Below are positions 1-6,185 of a stretch of 17,457 nucleotides of DNA, piece after piece; positions within the stretch are counted from its first letter, which is position 1, and the number at the start of each line of letters is the position of its first letter. Source of the stretch: an uncultured Bacilli bacterium (GTDB lineage Bacteria; Bacillota_I; Bacilli_A; RF39; UBA660); the NCBI GenBank assembly GCA_910580135.1, contig CAJTXC010000016.1, positions 1 through 17,457 on the forward strand. Direction: 5' to 3'. The notes under the pieces were generated by a model. It saw only the letters and a list, made by a program, of their open reading frames with translations, was not told where the DNA came from and did no database searches. A program made the translations under genes and the position numbers.

Positions 1-5
1 TTAAC

Positions 6-23
6 AAAGGTCTTCCTTTTTTT
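6..23 (+). terminator. Possible terminator of the gene upstream of the window
   Basis: A 5-bp stem (AAAGG at 6-10, CCTTT at 15-19) with a TCTT loop runs into a seven-T tract ending at 23. A TAA triplet at 2-4 could be the stop codon of a gene lying mostly outside the window. The stem is short, so this is tentative. Confidence 0.35.
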
Positions 24-69
24 ATACCTTTCCCCCAAACCATTTTACACAATCGATAAAGGGCATAAT

Positions 70-98
70 TTGCATTTTACACTTTGGTTTGCTATAAT
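70..98 (+). promoter_or_regulatory. Sigma-A type promoter, distal, for engB
   Basis: TTGCAT (70-75), a 17-nt spacer and TATAAT (93-98), with TG at 90-91 giving an extended -10 element. It is the upstream one of two promoter-like sites before engB. Confidence 0.6.
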
Positions 99-108
99 AT
101 GTAACACA

Positions 109-138
109 TTGAAAGATTTATGTCTTTTTTGTTATAAT
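109..138 (+). promoter_or_regulatory. Sigma-A type promoter, proximal, for engB
   Basis: TTGAAA (109-114), an 18-nt spacer and TATAAT (133-138), with TG at 130-131 (extended -10). The predicted transcript would start near 145, leaving a leader of about 17 nt that contains the ribosome site AGGTGA (149-154). Confidence 0.65.
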
Positions 139-161
139 ATAAATGTGTAGGTGATAAATAT

Positions 162-761
162 ATGAAAATAAATGAGGTATCAGAACCCATTGTAGCAGTT
201 AGAAGAAGTCAGTATCCTACTGATAATAAACCAGAGTTCTTGCTTATTGGAAGAAGTAATGTTGGTAAATCAAGTTTTACTAATTCTATTATGGAAAGAA
301 GAAATTTAGCTAGAACATCTAGTAAACCAGGTAAAACCCAAACTATTAACTTCTACAAAGTAAATGGAGATTTTTATTTAGTTGACGTTCCAGGATATGG
401 TTACTCATCAGGTGGTAAAGAATCTCAAAAGAAATTCGGAATGATGATAGAAGAATATTTATCTGAAAGAGAAAATTTAAATCAAGTATTTATGCTTATT
501 GATTTTAGACATAAGCCAACTGAAGATGATTTACTTATGTATAACTTTTTAAAATTCCATGGTGTTAAGGTTACAATAATTGCTACTAAGGTTGATAAGA
601 TAGGTGTGACTCAAAGAGAAAAATATAAAAAACAAATTACCGATAATATAGACTTAGCAATGGGAGATGAATTAATTTTATTCTCATCTAAAACGAAGTT
701 AGGTAAAAAAGAAATTCAAGGTATAATAGCAAAAGAAGTTTATGAACCCCTAGCTTTCTAA
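162..761 (+). CDS. engB: Ribosome biogenesis GTP-binding protein EngB (YsxC/YihA)
   Basis: EngB is a small TRAFAC-class GTPase needed for late assembly of the 50S ribosomal subunit in the cytoplasm. The 199-residue length is normal for the family. All G motifs are visible: G1 GRSNVGKS (30-37), the G2 threonine in PGKTQT (56-61), G3 DVPGYG (75-80), G4 TKVD (142-145) and G5 SSK (175-177). The ATG at 162 is preceded by AGGTGA at 149-154, and the N-terminus begins like other family members. Two promoter-like sites lie upstream. The 3' end of the gene doubles as the left arm of a terminator hairpin (731-773). The next gene is another ribosome-assembly GTPase, der, apparently with its own promoter. 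Family identity is essentially certain. Confidence 0.97.
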   Translation: MKINEVSEPIVAVRRSQYPTDNKPEFLLIGRSNVGKSSFTNSIMERRNLARTSSKPGKTQTINFYKVNGDFYLVDVPGYGYSSGGKESQKKFGMMIEEYLSERENLNQVFMLIDFRHKPTEDDLLMYNFLKFHGVKVTIIATKVDKIGVTQREKYKKQITDNIDLAMGDELILFSSKTKLGKKEIQGIIAKEVYEPLAF

Positions 762-773
762 ACTTCTTTTTTT
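731..773 (+). terminator. Intrinsic terminator overlapping the 3' end of engB
   Basis: The arms at 731-742 and 759-770 are a perfect 12-bp inverted repeat around a 16-nt loop, and the right arm ends in a T run (767-773). The left arm is entirely coding, and the engB stop codon (759-761) opens the right arm. The stem is AT-rich, so efficiency is uncertain. Confidence 0.65.
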
Positions 774-783
774 ATGGTATAAT
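755..783 (+). promoter_or_regulatory. Extended -10 promoter for der
   Basis: TATAAT at 778-783 with TG at 775-776. The best -35 candidate is the poor TTTCTA at 755-760 (17-nt spacer), which lies inside the engB terminator stem. Recognition probably rests on the extended -10. Confidence 0.5.
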
Positions 784-794
784 TGGACGTAAAA

Positions 795-802
795 GAGGTG
801 AT
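795..802 (+). promoter_or_regulatory. Ribosome binding site that fixes the der start
   Basis: GAGGTGAT lies 4 nt before the ATG at 807. A longer frame opening at TTG 783 overlaps the -10 hexamer and would not be transcribed. Confidence 0.75.
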
Positions 803-806
803 AACT

Positions 807-2120
807 ATGAAATTACCAACTATTGCTTTAGTAGGAAGACCTAACGTAGGTAAATCAACTATATTTAATAGATTAGTAGGTAGAAAGCAAGCTATTATAG
901 AAGATACTCCAGGAGTTACAAGAGATAGAATATACGGAACGGGTAGTTACTACGATTATAAATTTAACGTAATTGATACTGGTGGTATTGATATTGGATC
1001 TGATGCTTTTAATAAGGAAATTAAGGTTCAAGCAGAATTAGCAATTGATGAAGCAGACGTTGTTATTTTTATTGTAGATGGAAAAGAAGGTATTACAACA
1101 AATGACTTAGTTGTAAGAGATATTTTAAGACGTAGTAATAAAAAGATTATTGTTGGAATAAATAAAGTAGATAATAAGAAGACAATGGAAAATATTTACG
1201 ATTTTTACGAACTAGGTTTTGATTATTATATACCTATTTCTGGCTCTCATAATATTGGTATGGATGAATTAATGGAAGAGGCCACTCGTGAATTTAATAA
1301 AAACATAGAAGAAGAGTACGATAGTGACGTAGTTAAGTTTTGCGTAATAGGAAGACCTAACGTAGGAAAATCATCTCTTGTTAATGCAATATTAAATGAG
1401 GAAAGAGTAATTGTAAGTAATGTTGCAGGAACAACACGTGATACGGTTGATACTGAGTTTAATTATGAAAAAAGACCTTTTGTTGTTATTGATACCGCAG
1501 GTATGAGAAAAAGAGGAAAAGTATATGAATCTATCGAAAAATATAGTTTGTTAAGAAGTATGAAAGCAATCGATAGATCAGATGTTTGCTTAGTTGTTAT
1601 CAATGCTGAAGAAGGTATTATAGAACACGATAAACATATTGCAAGTTATGCTTTAGAAGCTGGTAAAGCATTAGTGCTTGTTGTTAATAAATGGGACACT
1701 ATAGATGATAAAGACCAAGGAATAAAAGAATTTAGAGAAAAAGTAAGAGCAGAGTTCCAATTCTTAAGTTATGTTCCAATTGTATTTTTATCAGCTAAAA
1801 CTAAGAAGAGACTACATACTTTAATGCCAGAGGTTATAAAGGTATTTGATAACGCTCATAGAGAAGTTAAAACAAGTGTTTTAAATGATGTTATAGTAGA
1901 TGCAATATCTCTTAAAGCACCACCTTCATATAAAGGAAAAAGGCTTAAGATATACTTTACTTCTCAAACTGGTATAACTCCTCCAAAATTTACTTTCCAT
2001 GTTAATAATAAAGGATTGGTACATTTTTCTTATGAAAGATATTTAGAAAATAAAATAAGAGAAAATTTTGATTTTGAAGGAACACCAATAGTATTTCAAT
2101 TTAAAAATAGAAATGAGTAA
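807..2120 (+). CDS. der: Ribosome biogenesis GTPase Der (EngA)
   Basis: Der is a double-GTPase protein that acts in 50S subunit assembly. Starting at ATG 807 gives 437 residues, matching the usual Der length. First G domain: GRPNVGKST (10-18), DTPGVTRD (33-40), DTGG (57-60), NKVD (119-122). Second G domain: GRPNVGKSS (182-190), GTTRDT (208-213), DTAG (229-232), NKWD (294-297). The C-terminal KH-like domain (about 352-437) contains the GKRLKIYF segment. The gene has its own extended -10 promoter and a terminator right after the stop. In Bacillus and many Clostridia der lies a few genes upstream of spoIVA, as it does here, although the gpsA usually found between them is absent. Confidence 0.97.
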   Translation: MKLPTIALVGRPNVGKSTIFNRLVGRKQAIIEDTPGVTRDRIYGTGSYYDYKFNVIDTGGIDIGSDAFNKEIKVQAELAIDEADVVIFIVDGKEGITTNDLVVRDILRRSNKKIIVGINKVDNKKTMENIYDFYELGFDYYIPISGSHNIGMDELMEEATREFNKNIEEEYDSDVVKFCVIGRPNVGKSSLVNAILNEERVIVSNVAGTTRDTVDTEFNYEKRPFVVIDTAGMRKRGKVYESIEKYSLLRSMKAIDRSDVCLVVINAEEGIIEHDKHIASYALEAGKALVLVVNKWDTIDDKDQGIKEFREKVRAEFQFLSYVPIVFLSAKTKKRLHTLMPEVIKVFDNAHREVKTSVLNDVIVDAISLKAPPSYKGKRLKIYFTSQTGITPPKFTFHVNNKGLVHFSYERYLENKIRENFDFEGTPIVFQFKNRNE

Positions 2121-2148
2121 CAAGAAATTATTAAATTTCTTGTTTTTT
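2121..2148 (+). terminator. Intrinsic terminator after der
   Basis: A perfect 9-bp stem (2121-2129 with 2134-2142) and a 4-nt loop, followed by six Ts (2143-2148). It starts immediately after the der stop codon. Confidence 0.85.
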
Positions 2149-2210
2149 ATTATTTTTTTAGGGGAATTTTAAAAGTTATGGATAATAATTAAATTGAAGG
2201 GAGGTAGAAA

Positions 2211-3086
2211 ATGAATTTTTACCATGAAATAAAAGACGAATTAATAAAAAATGAAGTATATAAGAAAGTAAAAGATTACTCTAAAAATAAAAGTGATTTA
2301 AAAACGTATTATAACGTTGGAAAGTTATTAAGCGATGCTGGAAAACAGTATGGAGAAAGTATAATAAAAAAATACTCTTTTAGACTAACTAAAGAATTAG
2401 GAAAAGGATATAGTGTACGTAATTTATACAATATGAAATTATTTTATGAAAAATTGCAGACAGTGTCTGCAAAATTATCTTGGAGCCATTATACAGAGCT
2501 TTTATCAATAGATGATATAAACAAAATAAATTATTATATAAAGATAACGGAAGACCAAAACTTATCAGTAAGAGAACTAAGAAATAGGATAAAAAACAAT
2601 GATTACGAAAGATTGGATAATGAAACTAAAATCAAACTTATTAATAAAGAAAAAGCTAGTGTTAAAGAACTTATCAAAAACCCAATACTTATAAAAAATA
2701 AATATAATAAAGAAAATATATCTGAAAAGATGTTACAACAATTGATATTAGATGATTTACCATCTTTTTTAAAGGAATTAGGGGAAGGTTTTTGTTTTAT
2801 AGATAATGAATATCCTATAAAACTTGGTGATAGATATAATTACATAGACTTACTTTTGTTTAATATAAAGGGGAATCATTATACAGTAGTAGAACTTAAG
2901 ACTACGGAATTAAAAAAAGAACATATAGGACAAATAGAAACATATATGAATTATATTGATATGCATGTTAAAGATATAAACCATGAACCTACTATTGGAA
3001 TTATTATTTGTAAGAAAGATAATAAGTTCATTATGAAATATGTTACTAATAAGAACATTGTAGATAGAGAGTATCAACTTACTTAG
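2211..3086 (+). CDS. DUF1016 / YhcG-family PDDEXK nuclease
   Basis: This 291-residue protein has the two-part layout of the DUF1016 (YhcG) family. The N-terminal helical DUF1016_N-like part (about 10-130) has a NVGKLLSDAGKQYG stretch (35-48) and the typical WSHYTELL motif (91-98). The C-terminal PDDEXK nuclease fold (about 165-285) has candidate catalytic residues D213 (YIDLLLF), E228 and K230 (VVELK) and Q241 (IGQIE). Members occur alone or next to restriction-modification genes and are suspected to act in DNA metabolism or defence, but the substrate is unknown. ATG 2211 has a very strong AAGGGAGGT site at 2197-2205. The gene sits alone between der and spoVIF, away from any methylase, which suggests an acquired cargo gene. 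No clear terminator follows it. The family call is firm and the role is not. Confidence 0.88.
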   Translation: MNFYHEIKDELIKNEVYKKVKDYSKNKSDLKTYYNVGKLLSDAGKQYGESIIKKYSFRLTKELGKGYSVRNLYNMKLFYEKLQTVSAKLSWSHYTELLSIDDINKINYYIKITEDQNLSVRELRNRIKNNDYERLDNETKIKLINKEKASVKELIKNPILIKNKYNKENISEKMLQQLILDDLPSFLKELGEGFCFIDNEYPIKLGDRYNYIDLLLFNIKGNHYTVVELKTTELKKEHIGQIETYMNYIDMHVKDINHEPTIGIIICKKDNKFIMKYVTNKNIVDREYQLT

Positions 3087-3093
3087 TAATTCA

Positions 3094-3123
3094 TTAACTT
3101 TTTATGATGTATGTCATATATTA
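3094..3123 (+). promoter_or_regulatory. Candidate sigma-K promoter for spoVIF (also readable as sigma-A)
   Basis: CATATATTA (3115-3123) matches the sigma-K -10 consensus CATAnnnTA exactly. An AC pair at 3097-3098 lies 16 nt upstream, close to sigma-K -35 spacing. The same DNA can also be read as TTAACT-17-TATATT for sigma-A. B. subtilis spoVIF is transcribed by sigma-K, which favours the first reading. Confidence 0.45.
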
Positions 3124-3141
3124 TTCTAGGAGTGATAATTA

Positions 3142-3384
3142 ATGGGAATAACTGATAGCTTTCTTAATAAGGTAGAAAGAAAAACAAATGTTAGTAAACA
3201 ATCTATTTTAGATATTGCCTCTCGTTTAAAAGACGGTAATTTAAAAGACGAAAAGACAATCAGAGGAGTAATAGATGAATTATCTAAACTTACTGGTAAA
3301 AGTGTATCGAAAGAGCAATCTGATAAAATAGTTAAAGCGGTTGTTGGTGACCAAATTCCAAAAAACTTAGAAAACATGCTTTAA
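3142..3384 (+). CDS. spoVIF: Stage VI sporulation protein F (SpoVIF)
   Basis: A small soluble protein of 80 residues with no signal peptide or membrane segment. Length and sequence pattern fit SpoVIF (YjcC), a mother-cell protein needed for spore coat assembly and resistance in Bacillus. Family-like features are the N-terminal FLNKVERKT (7-15), a central KDEKTIRGVIDEL block (35-47), and the C-terminal VSKEQSDKIVKAVV (55-68) before GDQIPKNL (69-76). ATG 3142 follows AGGAGTGAT at 3128-3136. A sigma-K-like element lies upstream and a terminator begins at the stop codon, so it is probably monocistronic. A reverse-strand frame through the same DNA is a shadow. The call comes from remembered family pattern, not a search. 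Confidence 0.75.
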   Translation: MGITDSFLNKVERKTNVSKQSILDIASRLKDGNLKDEKTIRGVIDELSKLTGKSVSKEQSDKIVKAVVGDQIPKNLENML

Positions 3385-3408
3385 AAAGAAGATTTTTCTT
3401 CTTTTTTT
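3383..3408 (+). terminator. Intrinsic terminator after spoVIF
   Basis: A 10-bp stem (3383-3392 with 3397-3406) around a TTTT loop, ending in a seven-T run (3402-3408). The left arm starts inside the spoVIF stop codon. Confidence 0.75.
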
Positions 3409-3416
3409 GTTATAAT
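3408..3416 (+). promoter_or_regulatory. Extended -10 promoter for the zinc-ribbon gene
   Basis: TGTTATAAT, with TATAAT at 3411-3416, begins at the last T of the spoVIF terminator tract. No -35 hexamer is recognisable because that position falls inside the hairpin. Confidence 0.45.
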
Positions 3417-3422
3417 GTGTAT

Positions 3423-3428
3423 GGTGAT
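3423..3428 (+). promoter_or_regulatory. Ribosome binding site that fixes the zinc-ribbon gene start
   Basis: GGTGAT stands 3 nt before ATG 3432. The longer frame's GTG at 3417 directly abuts the -10 hexamer and would lie upstream of the transcript. The predicted leader is only about 8-10 nt. Confidence 0.5.
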
Positions 3429-3431
3429 GGT

Positions 3432-4493
3432 ATGTCAGTAAGTATAAAAAATCCAAAATGCACGCAGTGTGGAGGAGATTATGAAAATGGTATTTGTTCT
3501 TATTGCGGACATAAGAATTTAGAAATAGCTAATATAAAATCATTGATTTCTAGCAGTGATGACATAGTAAGTTACTATGATAAAGTTCGTAAAAAAGTGT
3601 TTGAAGGCCAAACGCTTGACCAAAGTGAAGATGCATTTTTTTATTTACTTTTGAAAAATGATATGGTAAAAGATGAATGTTTAGATGATGCTAGAATTCT
3701 TGCTTATATCTTTCATGGTAAAAAAATAATTCCTTATAATACTTTTGAAGTTTTAATGCTAAGAGTGGCTGAAAAGAACATGAGAGAAATTAGTGCAGGT
3801 AGAATAGAAAATTATGATCCTAAAGCTTATATTAGAAGTCTTGAAGGTGCAAATGGTAGCGCGTTTGAATACTATTCGGTTAGTTTTGATAAGGAAATAA
3901 TCAAAGAATTATATAATGGTGCTATAGCTCCACTATCTACTTACTACCATGAAATTGAGCATGTGGCACAAGCAATGGCTATTTATTTGGGATATATTAA
4001 TTCTGATTTAATGCTAGCATTAAAAGAAAAAATAATATCTTATTATGAATTCAAAACATTTAAAACTGATTATTATTACAAGCGTAATTATTTCGATATA
4101 AGCTATGAAATAGATGCACATCATGTTGGAATATATGCTGCAAAACATTTTCTTTATAATGTTTGCAGATACAATAACTTAGATGATTATTTTGAAATAT
4201 TAAGAAAAGCCTGGCCAGAAAGTAAAAATACTTTGAAGAGGGTTGTTATAAAAGATGGGAAAGAAATTTACAAAACTGTAGATGAAATATTTCATGAAAT
4301 AATAATTTCTAATCCTAAATATCTAGAAAAATATCCTCAACTTAATATAGAATATATTAATGAAGATGGCAACATTAGAAAAAGAACAAAAGAGGAATTA
4401 CTAAATATCCTTGATAAATATTCTAATGATTCTAATGCTTATGCTTATATAGAATTTTTAATAGCTAATTTAAATGAAGAAAAGAAGATGTAA
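3432..4493 (+). CDS. Uncharacterised zinc-ribbon protein with an HExxH metallopeptidase-like motif
   Basis: I do not recognise this 353-residue protein as a named family. It begins with a zinc ribbon built from two CxxC knuckles (C10, C13, C22, C25). The body is helical and lacks a signal peptide or obvious membrane segment. A YYHEIEHVAQ segment (171-180) contains HEIEH (173-177), the zinc-binding and catalytic signature of zincin metallopeptidases. E226 in YEIDAHH (225-231), about 49 residues downstream, is a plausible third ligand as in gluzincins. The C-terminal third (about 265-353) is charged and unrecognised. Its position between spoVIF and spoIVA hints at a sporulation link, but the promoter looks like sigma-A, so this is only inference. 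The protein could instead be a non-proteolytic zinc protein. Confidence 0.8.
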   Translation: MSVSIKNPKCTQCGGDYENGICSYCGHKNLEIANIKSLISSSDDIVSYYDKVRKKVFEGQTLDQSEDAFFYLLLKNDMVKDECLDDARILAYIFHGKKIIPYNTFEVLMLRVAEKNMREISAGRIENYDPKAYIRSLEGANGSAFEYYSVSFDKEIIKELYNGAIAPLSTYYHEIEHVAQAMAIYLGYINSDLMLALKEKIISYYEFKTFKTDYYYKRNYFDISYEIDAHHVGIYAAKHFLYNVCRYNNLDDYFEILRKAWPESKNTLKRVVIKDGKEIYKTVDEIFHEIIISNPKYLEKYPQLNIEYINEDGNIRKRTKEELLNILDKYSNDSNAYAYIEFLIANLNEEKKM

Positions 4494-4517
4494 TTAAAAT
4501 TTAAATACATCTTTTTT
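4481..4517 (+). terminator. Intrinsic terminator overlapping the 3' end of the zinc-ribbon gene
   Basis: An 8-bp core stem (4485-4492 with 4506-4513) extends outward through one G-U pair into A-T pairs with a seven-T run (4512-4518). The left arm is made of the last codons and stop of the gene. Confidence 0.7.
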
Positions 4518-4545
4518 TCATATTTATTAAGTTTCTACATAGTAT
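4518..4545 (+). promoter_or_regulatory. Candidate sigma-E promoter for spoIVA
   Basis: TCATATT (4518-4524) matches the sigma-E -35 consensus KMATATT exactly. After a 13-nt gap, CATAGTAT (4538-4545) matches CATACAnT at five of seven fixed positions. spoIVA is a sigma-E gene in B. subtilis. The spacer is one nt shorter than usual. Confidence 0.5.
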
Positions 4546-4576
4546 TTAATGAGATTGAAAAGAAAGTAGGGATTAT

Positions 4577-6052
4577 ATGGAAAAATACGATATTATAAAA
4601 GATATTTCACAAAGAACAGGTGGGGATATATATTTAGGAGTTGTAGGTGCGGTTAGAACAGGTAAATCTACGTTTATAAAAAAATGTATTGAAAACTTAG
4701 TTGTTCCTAACATAAAAGATGAATACGAAAAGAAAAGATGTTTAGATGAAATTCCACAAACTGCTCAAGGAAAGACAATAATGACAATAGAACCAAAGTT
4801 TGTTCCATCTAATGCTGCAACAATAAATATAGAAGACTTTTCTTGTAATATAAGATTAATTGATTGTGTTGGTTACGTAATTGATGCAGCCAAAGGATAC
4901 GAAGATGAAAACGGTCCACGCATGGTTCGTACACCTTGGTATGATGAAGAAATTCCTTTTGTTGAAGCAGCGGAAATAGGCACTGAAAAGGTAATTAGAG
5001 ATCACTCAACTATTGGTATAGTAGTTACTACAGATGGAAGTTTTGGAGAGTTAAATAGAAATGATTATATATCAGCGGAAAATCAAGTTATAAATGAGCT
5101 TAAAGAAATTGGTAAACCATTTATAGTTGTTTTAAACTCTTCTCATCCAACACATCCTGATACTGAGAAGTTAGCACAAAGTTTAAGAGAAGAACATAAC
5201 GTTCCTGTTTTACCTGTTAGTGTAGAAGCAATGGGAGAAAAAGAAATATATAATATTTTAAAAGAAGCTTTATTTGAATTTCCGGTTTTAAGTGTTAACG
5301 TAAATATGCCAGATTGGATAGCATGTCTTTCACATAAGCATTCTTTAAAAAAGGAATATATTGAAAAAATAAAAGAAAGTGTAATTGACGTGGATAAAGT
5401 TCGTGATGTAGATACGATAATAGAACATTTTAACGGTTGTGAATCAATTAGTAAAGCTTATTTATCTGAGGTAAATACTGCTCAAGGTGAAATAACCATA
5501 AACTTAGAAGCGCCAGAAGGATTATATAATGTTGTATTAAATGAAATAATAGGAACTGAAATAAATTCTAAAGCTAAGTTAATTAGTTTATTTACTGAAC
5601 TAAATGAAACAAGAGAAGAATTTTCACAATTTAAAGAAGCAATTAGAATGGTTAAACAAACTGGTTATGGTACTTCGTTCCCAACCATTAAAGATATGAA
5701 ATTAGATACTCCAGAAATAATAAAACAAGGAACTAGATATGGAGTTAAACTAAAAGCGGTTGCACCATCTATTCACATGATAAGAGTAGATGTAGAATCA
5801 ACGTTTGAACCTATTATAGGATCTGAAACTCAAAGTAAAGAATTGATTGATAACTTAATGAAAGATTATGAAACTGACCCATCAAGTGTATGGAAAGGTG
5901 AAATGTTTGGTAGAAGCTTAGATAACATAGTTCAAGAAGGAATTAGAGGTAAATTATCATTAATGCCTGATAATATAAGACACAAACTTCAAACGACACT
6001 TACTAAAGTGGTTAATAAAGGATCTAATAACATGATAGCTATAGTAATATAG
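4577..6052 (+). CDS. spoIVA: Stage IV sporulation protein A (SpoIVA), spore coat basement ATPase
   Basis: SpoIVA polymerises on the outer forespore membrane using ATP hydrolysis and forms the platform for coat assembly. The 491 residues are almost identical in length to the B. subtilis protein (492). The N-terminal TRAFAC-derived ATPase domain has Walker A GAVRTGKST (24-32, with K30 at the same position as in Bacillus), a sensor-region TIMTIEP (67-73) and a Walker B-like LIDCVGY (94-100). The RTPWYDEEIPF stretch (118-128) is another region I recall as conserved. The C-terminal domain continues to the very end (about 460-491). ATG 4577 follows a modest TAGGGAT ribosome site at 4567-4573. The last codons form part of a terminator. 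The presence of this gene marks the host as an endospore former or a recent descendant of one. Confidence 0.96.
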   Translation: MEKYDIIKDISQRTGGDIYLGVVGAVRTGKSTFIKKCIENLVVPNIKDEYEKKRCLDEIPQTAQGKTIMTIEPKFVPSNAATINIEDFSCNIRLIDCVGYVIDAAKGYEDENGPRMVRTPWYDEEIPFVEAAEIGTEKVIRDHSTIGIVVTTDGSFGELNRNDYISAENQVINELKEIGKPFIVVLNSSHPTHPDTEKLAQSLREEHNVPVLPVSVEAMGEKEIYNILKEALFEFPVLSVNVNMPDWIACLSHKHSLKKEYIEKIKESVIDVDKVRDVDTIIEHFNGCESISKAYLSEVNTAQGEITINLEAPEGLYNVVLNEIIGTEINSKAKLISLFTELNETREEFSQFKEAIRMVKQTGYGTSFPTIKDMKLDTPEIIKQGTRYGVKLKAVAPSIHMIRVDVESTFEPIIGSETQSKELIDNLMKDYETDPSSVWKGEMFGRSLDNIVQEGIRGKLSLMPDNIRHKLQTTLTKVVNKGSNNMIAIVI

Positions 6053-6066
6053 TTATCTTTTTTTTT
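6034..6066 (+). terminator. Intrinsic terminator overlapping the 3' end of spoIVA
   Basis: A 10-bp stem with one G-U pair (6034-6043 with 6048-6057) and GTAA loop is followed by nine Ts (6058-6066). The left arm lies wholly in the final codons and the TAG stop (6050-6052) lies in the right arm. Confidence 0.85.
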
Positions 6067-6108
6067 ACTAGATTTTAAAAAAATAGTGAAAAAAATGTCT
6101 AAAAACAC

Positions 6109-6148
6109 AAAAAAAGCACTAAATTTTGAAAAAACAGTGACTTTTTTT
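6109..6148 (+). terminator. Second hairpin in the spoIVA-fic1 gap
   Basis: The arms at 6109-6120 and 6136-6148 pair over 12 bp with one bulged A (6140). The right arm ends in seven Ts (6142-6148). It could be a back-up terminator, or one in either direction since the left arm starts with seven As. It overlaps the presumed fic1 -35 region. Confidence 0.5.
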
Positions 6149-6164
6149 AAAAAAATGATATGTT
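6137..6164 (+). promoter_or_regulatory. Possible fic1 promoter
   Basis: GTGACT (6137-6142), a 16-nt spacer and TATGTT (6159-6164), with TG at 6156-6157 (extended -10). Both hexamers are imperfect. Confidence 0.4.
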
Positions 6165-6172
6165 TATACCAT

Positions 6173-6180
6173 GGAGGGGG
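6173..6180 (+). promoter_or_regulatory. Ribosome binding site that fixes the fic1 start
   Basis: GGAGGGGG stands 5 nt before ATG 6186. The earlier ATG at 6171 is part of this site and is not a credible start. Confidence 0.75.
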
Positions 6181-6185
6181 ATAAA

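Noticed and set aside
3126..3377. Reverse-strand reading frame opposite spoVIF
   Set aside because: It lies entirely across a well-supported + strand gene, has no ribosome site and encodes no recognisable protein. The same applies to the reverse frames at 5989-6216, 9641-9874, 15997-16287, 16787-17023 and 17126-17404, each shadowing a + strand gene or AT-rich gap.
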